A DNA stretch of 33,363 nt from an uncultured Pelagibacteraceae bacterium (GTDB lineage Bacteria > Pseudomonadota > Alphaproteobacteria > Pelagibacterales > Pelagibacteraceae), in NCBI GenBank assembly GCA_902556265.1, contig CACDVM010000009.1, positions 1 through 33,363 of the forward strand. Direction: 5' to 3'. The notes under the pieces are model-generated. The model ran no database searches. It was not told where the DNA came from and worked only from the letters and a program-made list of their open reading frames with translations. The translations under genes were made by a program, and so were the position numbers. Positions 1 through 7,898 of this stretch are shown here, piece after piece. The stretch's first letter is position 1. Every line of letters starts with the position of its first letter.

Positions 1-1
1 A

Positions 2-1015
2 GGAATATTGATGGGTTCAGATGGAGATCCTATTGGAGGTAAATGGAGCTTTGATGAGGATAATAGAAATAAATTACCAAAAAATATTTCAATTCCAAAA
101 TTTCCAAAAATAAATGAAACTAATCATACAAAAAAGTTAAAACCAATTATTGAAAAATTATTCAAAGATCATCCTGGCAAAACTGATAATTTTTGGTTCG
201 CTACCGAACACAATGATGTCGTTAAACTTTTAAATTTTTTTATTAAAGAGAAATCAAATTTATTTGGAGATTATGAGGATGCTGTTGACCAAAAAGATAA
301 TATTTTGTTTCATAGTGCACTAAGTCCATATATTAATTTAGGTTTAATAACCCCAGAATTTATCATCAAAAAAGTTTTAGAATTTCATAAAAGTAAAAAA
401 ATTAGATTAAATTCATTAGAGGGTTACATACGTCAGATAATTGGTTGGAGAGAATTCATGAGAGGAATTTATCAAAGTTATTCAAATGAAATGGAAACTG
501 GAAATTTCTTTAAACAAAATAGAAAAATGAAAAAATCTTGGTATGAGGGCAATACTGGATTACCTCCACTTGATTATGCAATTAAGAATGCTTTAAACCA
601 TGGATGGTCTCATCATATTGAAAGATTAATGATCTTATCTAATATTATGAATCTTTGTGAGATAAAACCTACTATTGTTTACAAATGGTTCATGGAGATG
701 TTCGTAGACTCTTCAGATTGGGTAATGGTGCCTAATGTTTATGGAATGGGATTATTTAGTGATGGGGGAATATTTGCAACCAAACCTTATATATGTGGAT
801 CAAGTTATTTTATGAAGATGATGGATTTTAAAAAAGGCGAGTGGTGTAACACAATGGATGGATTGTATTGGAGATTTATTGATCGTAATAGAAAATTTTT
901 TTTGAAAAATCCTAGACTTTCTATGATGGTAAGAATTTTTGATAAAATGAAAACTGATAGAAAAAAATTAATTTTGTCAGCTGCAGACAAATTTATTAAA
1001 CAAAATACAATTTAG
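2..1015 (+). CDS. Cryptochrome/photolyase-related protein (FeS-BCP/COG3046 family), 5' truncated
   Basis: This is the C-terminal two thirds of a flavoprotein related to prokaryotic (6-4) photolyases and FeS-BCP cryptochromes, which bind FAD and act on UV-damaged DNA or in light sensing. The frame is open from the first complete codon, and the family signature GGKWSFDEDNR lies about 12 residues in, so the N-terminal antenna domain is outside the window. The FAD-binding region shows IGWREFMRGIY, HHIERLMILSNIMNLC, MEMFVDSSDWVMVPNVYGMG and FATKPYICGSSY, all typical of the family. The loop between MMDF and LYWRF is short and lacks the paired CxxC of cluster-binding members; only isolated cysteines remain (TGT at 656-658, and those in YICGS and EWCNT). 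It may therefore lack the [4Fe-4S] cluster. The stop codon overlaps the next start. Family assignment is firm; photolyase versus cryptochrome function is open. Confidence 0.88.
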   Translation, partial: GILMGSDGDPIGGKWSFDEDNRNKLPKNISIPKFPKINETNHTKKLKPIIEKLFKDHPGKTDNFWFATEHNDVVKLLNFFIKEKSNLFGDYEDAVDQKDNILFHSALSPYINLGLITPEFIIKKVLEFHKSKKIRLNSLEGYIRQIIGWREFMRGIYQSYSNEMETGNFFKQNRKMKKSWYEGNTGLPPLDYAIKNALNHGWSHHIERLMILSNIMNLCEIKPTIVYKWFMEMFVDSSDWVMVPNVYGMGLFSDGGIFATKPYICGSSYFMKMMDFKKGEWCNTMDGLYWRFIDRNRKFFLKNPRLSMMVRIFDKMKTDRKKLILSAADKFIKQNTI

Positions 1016-1143
1016 TGAAAAAAGAAAATCTTCCTTCAAAAATTTGCCCAGTTTGTAAAAGACCTTTTGTTTGGCGTAAGAAATGGAAGCTTAATTGGGA
1101 TAGAGTAAAATATTGTTCTAAGAAGTGTTCTAGGCTAAGCTAA
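1015..1143 (+). CDS. DUF2256 small zinc-ribbon-like protein
   Basis: A 42-residue protein starts at GTG 1015, sharing one G with the TAG stop of the photolyase-like gene, so the two are translationally coupled. It contains CPVC near residues 11-14 and CSKKC near residues 34-38, the four-cysteine layout of DUF2256, with the conserved FVWRKKW segment between them. The family has no established function but is known to sit next to cryptochrome/photolyase genes of the COG3046 type, as here. The cysteine pairs suggest binding of one Zn or another metal (inference). It is too short for common ORF length cut-offs. Confidence 0.85.
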   Translation: MKKENLPSKICPVCKRPFVWRKKWKLNWDRVKYCSKKCSRLS

Positions 1144-1148
1144 GATTA

Positions 1149-1868
1149 TTGAACATAATAATTTTACAACATATTAAAATTGAAGATCCTGGTTTCATAA
1201 AAGATCTTATGTTAGCTGATGGACTAAATCTTATCACGATTGAGCTTGATGAAGGTGAAAAAATTCCAAGTGATTTAAGTAAATTTGATGGCATGTTTTG
1301 TATGGGTGGTCCAATGGATACATATATGGAAAAAGAATATCCTTGGTTAATTGAAGAAAAAAAAAAAATTAAAGAGTTTGTGGTTGATCTAAAAAAACCT
1401 TATTTAGGTTTCTGTTTAGGTTGCCAGTTATTAGGTGAAGTAGTTGGAGGTCAAGTAGTAAAGTCTAGTCCAGCTGAAATTGGCATAATGGATATAAATT
1501 TTACTAAAGAAAAAAAACAAGATAATTTATTTTCTAAATTTCCAGATAAAATAAAAAGCTTACAATGGCATTCATATGAAGTTCAAGGAATAGAAAATAA
1601 TAAGGATGTAACTTTGTTAGCCTCATCACCAGTTACTCAATATCAAATTTTTAAATATCAAAATCATGCTTATGGAATTCAATTTCATATTGAAATAAAG
1701 GATACAACAGTCAACGAGTGGGGATGTGTACCAGAATATAAAAAAGCTTTAGAAGATCAATTAGGTGATGGAGCATTAGAAAAATTTGATCAATCTGCCA
1801 AAGAAAATATGATAGATATGAATAATTATTCTAAGATTCTTTATAATAATTTTAAAAAACTTTTATGA
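1149..1868 (+). CDS. Class I glutamine amidotransferase (GMP synthase-like GATase domain protein)
   Basis: A stand-alone class I (triad) glutamine amidotransferase of 239 residues, TTG start. The nucleophile elbow GFCLGCQ puts the catalytic cysteine at residue 89. GIQFHIEI supplies His180 and Glu182, so the Cys-His-Glu triad is complete. The oxyanion region MGGPMDTY is at residues 52-59. Stand-alone proteins of this type (COG0518) hydrolyse glutamine or gamma-glutamyl compounds, or serve as amidotransferase subunits; no synthetase partner is visible nearby, so the acceptor is unknown. It begins five bases after the DUF2256 stop and overlaps the next gene by four bases (ATGA), so it is probably in one transcript with both. 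Confidence 0.85.
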   Translation: MNIIILQHIKIEDPGFIKDLMLADGLNLITIELDEGEKIPSDLSKFDGMFCMGGPMDTYMEKEYPWLIEEKKKIKEFVVDLKKPYLGFCLGCQLLGEVVGGQVVKSSPAEIGIMDINFTKEKKQDNLFSKFPDKIKSLQWHSYEVQGIENNKDVTLLASSPVTQYQIFKYQNHAYGIQFHIEIKDTTVNEWGCVPEYKKALEDQLGDGALEKFDQSAKENMIDMNNYSKILYNNFKKLL

Positions 1869-2056
1869 TTTGCATTAAAGCTGAAATACCTGAAGAACTA
1901 AATAATATTGATGATGAGTTAAAGGCAATTTATCATAGCAAAGATACTGTCTGTTTTTATTTATTCAAATCCAGAGATTTAAGAAATGAATTCATAGAAA
2001 AAACAAAAGGTATGAATAAAATCGATCGAGAAGAAATTTATAAGAATTATGAATAA
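1865..2056 (+). CDS. Hypothetical 63-residue protein
   Basis: I do not recognise a family. The gene starts at ATG 1865 with an ATGA overlap on the amidotransferase stop, and its end overlaps the next gene by eight bases, an arrangement that supports real, coupled translation. The product is small, soluble and charged, with an acidic N-terminal half (EELNNIDDELK) and a basic/acidic C-terminal half. It has two cysteines (residues 3 and 30), no signal peptide and no membrane segment. It might be an ACT/YciI-like half domain, but nothing specific supports that. Confidence 0.6.
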   Translation: MICIKAEIPEELNNIDDELKAIYHSKDTVCFYLFKSRDLRNEFIEKTKGMNKIDREEIYKNYE

Positions 2057-2270
2057 TAAAATTTTTGAATGGGCAGGTGTTATTACCGCAATATTGTACT
2101 CATTATTTGTAGCTATGAATATTGGTATAGAGTTCTTTGGTTTTTGTTTATTACTTATATCTGCAATCTTAATTGGAATTTGGGCTTATAGGGGTGGTCA
2201 TAGAGGAATATTATTTTTACAATTCTTTTATGCAACAGCTGGAATTATCGGAATGTTTAGGTGGTTTTAA
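2049..2270 (+). CDS. Small membrane protein (73 aa), resembling short PnuC-like/DUF6552 proteins
   Basis: The protein is 73 residues long with two to three hydrophobic segments, roughly residues 9-27, 29-47 and 54-71. The ending, with a GGHRGILFLQFFYATAGI segment followed by GMFRWF, resembles the last helices of PnuC-type and other small SWEET-like transport proteins, where RG-G-L and a closing RW are common. I therefore call it a small PnuC-like or DUF6552-like membrane protein, on weak similarity only. It overlaps the preceding small gene by eight bases, and its stop overlaps the stop of the convergent photolyase gene by four bases, leaving no room for a terminator. Confidence 0.6.
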   Translation: MNNKIFEWAGVITAILYSLFVAMNIGIEFFGFCLLLISAILIGIWAYRGGHRGILFLQFFYATAGIIGMFRWF

Positions 2271-3409
2271 TTAAAGGTTGTAATTATTTTTGGAATATAA
2301 TTTTTAAAATTAAAAAAACCTTTATTACAATATTGCCAAGAAAATTGGTCTAACTTTCTATACAGAAATTCAATTTTTAAATTATTTGTATTTATAAAAT
2401 CCAGGTTTTCACCGACTGTCGGATATAAACCATAAGAGGTTTCACTAATACTATGTATCTCACTTAAATCTATAATTTCAGAGTCAATTGATTTTTCTTT
2501 AAGTCTCTTTTTTTGATCTTTAATTAATTGAGTCTTGAACGTCATTAATTTCTCACTGAGCTTAATGGTTCGATTTTCATTTTTATTTGAAACTAAAAAA
2601 ATTTTTTTGAATTTTTGATCGTTAAAATCACTTATTTCAAAAGACAAACTGTTTTCAAAAATTAAAAGATTTCCTCCCTTAAGTTTTTGAGGATTAATAA
2701 ACTCTGGTTTTAATGCAGCATAAGTTTTATCACTTGTTTTTGGGGGAGCATTTTCATTGAGTTTGATATTGCTAAATCTGTTGTTGGTAAATTTTTTAAT
2801 GTTCCATTCATTAGCTAAATAATTTTTACCTTGTGTTTGAATTCCAGCAACCCATCTCCACCCTAATGTATTGGCTGCGGCATCTCCATCGTACAAATGT
2901 TTCATAAAAAATTCTGCTCCTAATTGCCAGGGAAGATTTAAAGTAAAAACCCAAATACTTGCAAACCACATTCTTGCGTGATTATGCAAATAGTTGTTTT
3001 CTTTCAACTCATTTACCCATTCATTAAAGCACTCTATATTTGTATTTCCTTCAATAGCTTTTTTATAATTAGTATTATCTTTAAATTCTTCACGGATTTT
3101 TTTTAATTCATTTAAGTAATCTGTCCAAACAGCTGGTCTTAATTCTAACCAACCTTTCCAATAAGTTCTCCACAGAACCTCTTGAATGAATTTTTCATTT
3201 TTTGAAAATGAAAATTTATTTAATGATTTTTTAATTACTTCTAACTCAGAAATAACTCCATGAGTAATGTAAGGTGAAAGGCATGAAATATTTGATCTAT
3301 TATTTGGACCATAATCAAAATTTCTTAATCTTGAATATTCAAATAAATTTTGCTCAATAAAATTATTTAGTTTTTCAATGGCCGAAGCCCTTGATGTCAC
3401 AAAGTTCAT
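2267..3409 (-). CDS. Photolyase FAD-binding-domain protein lacking the N-terminal antenna domain
   Basis: A flavoprotein of the DNA photolyase/cryptochrome superfamily, 380 residues. The helical FAD-binding domain occupies about residues 1-215: SCLSPYITHGVIS (42-54), EVLWRTYWKGW (77-87), LHNHARMWFAS (141-151) and DGDAAANTLGWRWVAG (174-189) match the FAD and DNA-binding motifs of the family. The usual N-terminal Rossmann antenna domain of about 130 residues is missing. Instead residues 245-380 form a C-terminal region whose pattern (NLLIFENSLSFE, then KIFLVS, then SEIIDL between helices) looks alpha/beta and faintly recalls an antenna domain placed after the FAD domain. DNA repair or blue-light sensing is likely; the exact activity cannot be read off. 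It lies five bases upstream of the PsiE-family stop and may share its transcript. Confidence 0.85.
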   Translation of the reverse strand: MNFVTSRASAIEKLNNFIEQNLFEYSRLRNFDYGPNNRSNISCLSPYITHGVISELEVIKKSLNKFSFSKNEKFIQEVLWRTYWKGWLELRPAVWTDYLNELKKIREEFKDNTNYKKAIEGNTNIECFNEWVNELKENNYLHNHARMWFASIWVFTLNLPWQLGAEFFMKHLYDGDAAANTLGWRWVAGIQTQGKNYLANEWNIKKFTNNRFSNIKLNENAPPKTSDKTYAALKPEFINPQKLKGGNLLIFENSLSFEISDFNDQKFKKIFLVSNKNENRTIKLSEKLMTFKTQLIKDQKKRLKEKSIDSEIIDLSEIHSISETSYGLYPTVGENLDFINTNNLKIEFLYRKLDQFSWQYCNKGFFNFKNYIPKIITTFN

Positions 3410-3414
3410 TAAAT

Positions 3415-3795
3415 TTATTTATTTTTTTTCTTCTTAAGACCTAATTTATCACTATGTCTTAATCTTAAGATGACAATTGCAGCTGCAATAAGCACTATAG
3501 CTACAGCTTCATAGACTAGTGCAGATGGATCCATTTCTTTGCCTTGTAGTATAATAAATCGCGCAAGTGCTGTGATTGCGATTAGAAGAGGTAAAGTTAT
3601 GCTTATTGATTGTTGATCCCAAAAAACTCTAACCATAGCTAAAACCTCAAGGTATAGAAACATTAATAATAAATCAGCTAAAGTTACCGATTGATTAAGA
3701 AACATATTTTTTATTTCTATTCCAACTGCTATTACTGTGCTTATCAAAATAATGCACATTAATATTAGTTGTAAATTTTTAGCGATCTTTTCCAT
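3415..3795 (-). CDS. PsiE family (phosphate-starvation-inducible) membrane protein
   Basis: A 126-residue protein with four predicted membrane helices (about residues 8-26, 40-56, 65-84 and 92-111) and a basic C-terminus rich in lysine. The segment LLLMFLYLEVLAMVRVFWD and the following ITLPLLIAITALARFII fit the PsiE family, whose biochemical role is unknown; the name comes from induction by phosphate starvation in E. coli. Its start overlaps the stop of the upstream membrane protein gene by one base (TAATG), so the two are coupled. No PhoB box could be identified, so phosphate control here is not supported by the sequence. Confidence 0.8.
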   Translation of the reverse strand: MEKIAKNLQLILMCIILISTVIAVGIEIKNMFLNQSVTLADLLLMFLYLEVLAMVRVFWDQQSISITLPLLIAITALARFIILQGKEMDPSALVYEAVAIVLIAAAIVILRLRHSDKLGLKKKKNK

Positions 3796-4253
3796 TATTT
3801 ATCCTTACTAAATGGTAGCCATTTTTCAAATACTGATTTTGAGGAACCTTCGTATGGAATTGAATAAGAATATGGGTTTGGACTAGTTAAAACCTCTATT
3901 CCTTTTGAAAATACAAAAATAAAAACAACAACAAAAACTATAACCATTATTTTAAATGGATCAAAATTTTTAGTTTTAAATACACTAGCTGACTGTTCTT
4001 CAGCTTTATGAAAATGTTTGAAAGTCATGTAGACTGCAAAAATAAGTCCTATGTGGGCAACATAAAGACCCGCCCATCCAAATGCGAAAGTCGTATAAGA
4101 AAACACATATAAACTAAAAACAGTTGTCCATATAAAACTTAATACTAGTAAAATTTGTAACCTAACTGCTTTAGGCAAAGATCTTAAATCATTTTTGCTG
4201 TCATCAAACAAAATGTTTGCAGCATCTTTCATCCAATTTTTTAGTGACTCCAT
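3795..4253 (-). CDS. Hypothetical membrane protein, coupled to PsiE-family gene
   Basis: A 152-residue protein I do not recognise. A soluble N-terminal stretch of about 30 residues (acidic, then basic) precedes three hydrophobic helices at roughly 32-53, 58-78 and 102-119, followed by a tail rich in Ser, Tyr and Pro that is probably periplasmic. The TAATG junction with the PsiE-family gene suggests the two membrane proteins are made together and may act together. Upstream, 61 AT-rich bases separate it from the argG stop, with no clear terminator. Confidence 0.7.
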   Translation of the reverse strand: MESLKNWMKDAANILFDDSKNDLRSLPKAVRLQILLVLSFIWTTVFSLYVFSYTTFAFGWAGLYVAHIGLIFAVYMTFKHFHKAEEQSASVFKTKNFDPFKIMVIVFVVVFIFVFSKGIEVLTSPNPYSYSIPYEGSSKSVFEKWLPFSKDK

Positions 4254-4314
4254 AAAATTTAAATTATGTTTTTTTTAAAAATAAACAATCCCCAAATTGT
4301 CTCTAAATAAACAG

Positions 4315-5502
4315 CTAGTTTCTTAACTTTTTTTTATGGAAATTGATAAATTTCTCTACATTTGATTTATTAAAAGATCTATTTTCTTCAAAAGAAACTT
4401 TTTTCATTGAATAAGCTTTACTATTGGTAATCCTTGATTCGATAGTTATATTTCCTTTGTAAAGCTTGAGCTTAACGGTTCCATTTACTTTATTTTTTTT
4501 AAGATCTACAATTTTCTGTAATTTCAATCTTTCTTTCGAATACCAATATCCATTATAGATTAATTCAGAATATCTTGGCATTATAGTATCTTTTTTGTGC
4601 ATCGTCTCCTTGTCTAATGTAACAGATTCAATTGCTCTATGAGCATTAATCAGCAATGTTCCCCCTGGAGTTTCATAAACTCCTCTTGATTTAATTCCCA
4701 AAAATCTATTTTCTACAAGATCAACTCTGCCAATTCCATTCTTACCAGCAAGTTGATTTAGCTTTTCGAGTAATTTTGCAGGACGTAATTTTTTTCCATC
4801 AACCTTCACAGGATCACTATTTTTAAATTTAATTGAAACAAAAGTGGGTTTATTAGGAGCTTTTTCTGGAGACGTAGTTCTTTGGTAAATAAATTCTGGT
4901 GCAGAATTTTTGGGATTTTCTAAAACTTTACCTTCAGTTGAAGTATGAAATAAATTATCATCAACTGAAAAGGGTGGAGCACCCTTCTTGTCTTTAGGAA
5001 TTGATATTCCATTTTTCTTTGCATAATTAATTAAATCTGTTCTTGATTTTAATTTCCATATTCTCCATGGTGCGATAATTTTAATTTTAGGCCCAAAATA
5101 ATGATAACTAAGTTCAAATCTGACTTGATCGTTTCCTTTTCCAGTAGCACCATGAGATACTGAATAAGCTTTAAATTTTTTTGCAATTCTTATTTGGTCT
5201 TTTGCTATCAATGGTCTTGCAATAGAAGTTCCCAATAAATAAACACCTTCATAGACAGCATGACCTCTGATCATTGGAAAAACGTAATCTTTTACAAAAA
5301 TATCTTTAAGATCTTTTATAATTATATTTTTAACTCCAAACTTTTTGGCATTAGATATAATTTTTTTACGATTGATTTCTTGACCAATATCAGCAGTGTA
5401 ACAAATTACTTCAGCGTTATAATTCTCTTGAAGCCATTTGAGAATTATTGATGTATCTAGTCCGCCTGAGTAAGCTAAGACGATTCTTTTTTTTGATTTC
5501 AT
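4315..5502 (-). CDS. argG: Argininosuccinate synthase
   Basis: ATP-dependent ligation of citrulline and aspartate to argininosuccinate, the penultimate step of arginine synthesis, in the cytoplasm. The 395-residue length is typical. The N-terminal pyrophosphatase loop AYSGGLDTS is at residues 10-18. GTSIARPLIA, SHGATGKGNDQVRFE, the APWRIW segment and YETPGGTLL are family hallmarks in the right order. The start ATG at 5502 lies three bases from the stop of the IalB-family gene, so argG probably shares a transcript with that gene and the aldo/keto reductase upstream. argH is not in the window. The last 40 residues are lysine-rich, as is usual in AT-rich genomes. Confidence 0.97.
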   Translation of the reverse strand: MKSKKRIVLAYSGGLDTSIILKWLQENYNAEVICYTADIGQEINRKKIISNAKKFGVKNIIIKDLKDIFVKDYVFPMIRGHAVYEGVYLLGTSIARPLIAKDQIRIAKKFKAYSVSHGATGKGNDQVRFELSYHYFGPKIKIIAPWRIWKLKSRTDLINYAKKNGISIPKDKKGAPPFSVDDNLFHTSTEGKVLENPKNSAPEFIYQRTTSPEKAPNKPTFVSIKFKNSDPVKVDGKKLRPAKLLEKLNQLAGKNGIGRVDLVENRFLGIKSRGVYETPGGTLLINAHRAIESVTLDKETMHKKDTIMPRYSELIYNGYWYSKERLKLQKIVDLKKNKVNGTVKLKLYKGNITIESRITNSKAYSMKKVSFEENRSFNKSNVEKFINFHKKKLRN

Positions 5503-5505
5503 TAA

Positions 5506-6018
5506 CTAACTGCAGGCTTTTTTTGCAGTATTATATGCTTTTGTAAAACCAAGGAGTGAATAATGATCTATAGTTTGAGATCCTTTATCATTATAACCTG
5601 TGAGCATAATTCTTGATCCTTTTTTCATCACTTTGACCATTATCTTTTCTTTTTTATTACTAGTCATCCAGGCAAAGCCTTGTTGTTTTATATCAAATTT
5701 AAATTTATTATTTCCAGAGGTTGCTAAAACAGTATTATTTTTGTTGAATTCGTAACCTGCTGTTGCACTTATTTCATTTGAAATTTTTTCACCAGGTCTA
5801 AAAGTTATAAATAATCTTGCTTCCCTTTTATTCTTTTTAGGTGCTTGTAAGACAGGAGTTGATTGAGCGAAACATACTTTGCCAGAAGCTTCTGACATTA
5901 CCATCACTTCCCAATCTTTAAACTTACCAACTTTTTTTAAATCCTCTGCGAAAGAATTTGTCATGGAAATAATCGGAGTAAATATTGATAAAAATATAAT
6001 TTTTTTAATTATGGACAT
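5506..6018 (-). CDS. IalB family (invasion-associated locus B-like) secreted protein
   Basis: A 170-residue exported protein. An N-terminal signal peptide (basic MSIIKK, hydrophobic core, likely cleavage after SFA at residue 24) precedes a mature domain with KDWEVMV, the KVCFAQS cysteine near residue 49, and a second cysteine near the C-terminus (KKACS) that could form a disulfide. The pattern, including ARLFITFRPG and a terminal FS/FTKAY segment, matches the IalB family common in alphaproteobacteria. The name comes from Bartonella invasion, but free-living bacteria also carry it and the function there is unknown. It overlaps the upstream aldo/keto reductase gene by ten bases. Confidence 0.82.
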   Translation of the reverse strand: MSIIKKIIFLSIFTPIISMTNSFAEDLKKVGKFKDWEVMVMSEASGKVCFAQSTPVLQAPKKNKREARLFITFRPGEKISNEISATAGYEFNKNNTVLATSGNNKFKFDIKQQGFAWMTSNKKEKIMVKVMKKGSRIMLTGYNDKGSQTIDHYSLLGFTKAYNTAKKACS

Positions 6019-7046
6019 GGATTAGGATATATTTTTTGTACTTCATTAATTTCATTTATAATTTCTTCTGTTAAATTTATATTTACACTTTCTATATTAG
6101 TTTTCAACTGCTCCATTGTAGTAGCACCAATTATAACAGATGTTACAAAAGGTTGAATTTCCAAAAATTTTAATGACATTTGTGCTAAGTTCAATTTATA
6201 TTTTTTAGCCACCTCATAATAAGCTTCGATGGCTTTTCCTGCATTAGGTTTGTTATATCTGGTCCAAAAATCATTGTGGAGTGCAATTCGGGATCCTTTT
6301 GGCAATTGATTATTTCTATATTTTCCTGAAAGATAACCACAAGCAAGAGGAGAGTAAGCTAAAAGTCCTGATTTTTCTCTTACAGACATTTCTGCAAGAC
6401 CCACTTCATAAGTTCTATTTAATAAATTGTATGGATTTTGAACTGAAAGCATTCTTGGAAGATTTTTATTTTTAGATATTTCTAAAAATTTAGATAAACC
6501 CCAAGGGGTTTCATTAGATAAACCCACATATCTAACTTTTCCTTGTTTAATAAAATTTTTAAGATTTTCTAAAATTTCCTCAAATTTGGTCCATTCACTA
6601 TCATCGCTGTGCTCATAACCTAATTTACCAAAAAAATTGGTACTTCTCTCTGGCCAGTGTAATTGATATAAGTCAATATAATCAGTTTTTAGTCTTCTTA
6701 AGCTTCCCTCTAATGCTTCAGTAATATTTTTTTTTCCAAATTGATTACCACCACCTCGAACATATTCTCTCATTGGTCCACAAACTTTCGAAGCAAGAAT
6801 GACTTTATTTCTCTTTTTTGTCTTCTCAAACCAATTACCAATTATCTCCTCAGTACGTCCGAAAGTTTCTTCTCTTGGAGGAATAGAATAAATTTCTGCA
6901 GTATCCCAAAAATTTACACCCTGATCTAAAGCGTAATCCATTTGTTCAAAACCTTCATCTTGAGTATTTTGTTCACCCCATGTCATTGTGCCGAGACAAA
7001 TTGTACTAACATCCAGATCAGTATTTCCTAATTTTTTGTAATTCAT
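6009..7046 (-). CDS. Aldo/keto reductase (Tas/YajO-like)
   Basis: An NADPH-dependent aldo/keto reductase, TIM barrel, probably cytoplasmic, substrate unknown. I start it at ATG 7046 because the conserved beginning MNYKKLGNTDLDVS follows directly; an in-frame ATG at 7124 would add 26 residues with no family counterpart. The AKR tetrad is complete: Asp48 and Tyr53 (FWDTAEIYS), Lys87 (ILASKVC) and His130 (YQLHWPE). SLRRLKTDYIDLYQLH and the C-terminal GATTMEQLKTNI cofactor motif fit the Tas subgroup, as does the length of 345 residues. It is the first gene of the minus-strand run toward argG and is divergent from the BI-1 gene, with 82 bases between their starts. Confidence 0.9.
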   Translation of the reverse strand: MNYKKLGNTDLDVSTICLGTMTWGEQNTQDEGFEQMDYALDQGVNFWDTAEIYSIPPREETFGRTEEIIGNWFEKTKKRNKVILASKVCGPMREYVRGGGNQFGKKNITEALEGSLRRLKTDYIDLYQLHWPERSTNFFGKLGYEHSDDSEWTKFEEILENLKNFIKQGKVRYVGLSNETPWGLSKFLEISKNKNLPRMLSVQNPYNLLNRTYEVGLAEMSVREKSGLLAYSPLACGYLSGKYRNNQLPKGSRIALHNDFWTRYNKPNAGKAIEAYYEVAKKYKLNLAQMSLKFLEIQPFVTSVIIGATTMEQLKTNIESVNINLTEEIINEINEVQKIYPNPCP

Positions 7047-7091
7047 TAAGGTTTTTTTAGATTTACTTTTTAAATAATCTTTTAAGGCATC

Positions 7092-7119
7092 TTGAATAAT
7101 TAGTAAAAGACTATATATT
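7092..7119 (+). promoter_or_regulatory. Possible sigma70 promoter of the BI-1 family gene
   Basis: TTGAAT (7092-7097) and TATATT (7114-7119) are separated by 16 bases. The predicted transcription start would fall only a few bases before ATG 7129, implying a nearly leaderless message; no Shine-Dalgarno sequence is visible. In such AT-rich DNA similar matches occur by chance, so this is tentative. Confidence 0.3.
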
Positions 7120-7128
7120 TTCACTATT

Positions 7129-7890
7129 ATGGAATTTGATAAAAAAGGAATTTTAGGAAGAGCTGCATCAGCAGCACAGTCAACAGTAGTGATGGATGAA
7201 GGCTTAAGAGCCTACATGCTTAAAGTTTATAATTACATGGCAACAGGGATATTGTTAACTGGTATAGTTGCTCTTTTAACATTTAAAATGTCAGTTGTTA
7301 CAAACGATGCGGGATCAATTGTTGGTCTAACATCTATGGGAAATGCAATTTATATGTCAGGACTTAAATGGATTGTAATGTTGGCGCCTTTAGGAATTGT
7401 CTTTTATATGAGCTTTGGAATTAATAAAATGAGCGCATCAAAAGCTCAAACAACTTTTTGGGTTTTTGCAGCACTAATGGGCTTATCTTTGTCCTCAATC
7501 TTATTAATATACACAGGAATGAGTGTAACAAGAGTTTTCTTTATTTGCTCTGCTACTTTTGGTGCAATGAGTATTTATGGTTACACAACTAAAAGAGATT
7601 TAACAAAATTAGGATCATTTTTAATGATGGGGTTAATCGGAATCATTATCGCTTCAATAGTAAATATTTTTATGAAATCCTCAATGATGTACTTTGTGAT
7701 TTCAATTTTAGGAGTTTTAATTTTTGTAGGTCTTACCGCATATGATACTCAAAAAATAAAAAATATGTATACAGCAAGTGATAGTGGTGAAATTATTGGT
7801 AAGAAAGCTGTAATGGGTGCGTTAACACTTTATTTAGATTTCATTAATTTATTTATAATGCTTCTAAGACTTTTTGGTCAAAGAAGATAA
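7129..7890 (+). CDS. Bax inhibitor-1/YccA family membrane protein
   Basis: A 253-residue inner-membrane protein with seven predicted helices and a short soluble N-terminus (GRAASAAQSTVVMDEGLRAYM), matching the BI-1/YccA family. The conserved end with TAYDTQKIKNMY and GALTLYLDFINLFIMLLR carries the aspartates that line the pH-sensitive pore in structurally studied relatives. Family members are calcium-leak proteins or modulators of the FtsH protease; the role here is not determined. It is monocistronic as far as can be seen: a divergent neighbour lies upstream and a convergent one starts eight bases downstream. Confidence 0.93.
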   Translation: MEFDKKGILGRAASAAQSTVVMDEGLRAYMLKVYNYMATGILLTGIVALLTFKMSVVTNDAGSIVGLTSMGNAIYMSGLKWIVMLAPLGIVFYMSFGINKMSASKAQTTFWVFAALMGLSLSSILLIYTGMSVTRVFFICSATFGAMSIYGYTTKRDLTKLGSFLMMGLIGIIIASIVNIFMKSSMMYFVISILGVLIFVGLTAYDTQKIKNMYTASDSGEIIGKKAVMGALTLYLDFINLFIMLLRLFGQRR

Positions 7891-7898
7891 TTTAATTT

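Noticed and set aside
22..120. Complete short gene starting at TTG 8 or ATG 11
   Set aside because: The frame is open to the window edge, and conserved family sequence (ILM then GGKWSFD) shows that the start lies upstream.
7047..7124. 26-residue N-terminal extension of the aldo/keto reductase
   Set aside because: It has no family counterpart and would reach into the divergent promoter region; ATG 7046 matches the family start.
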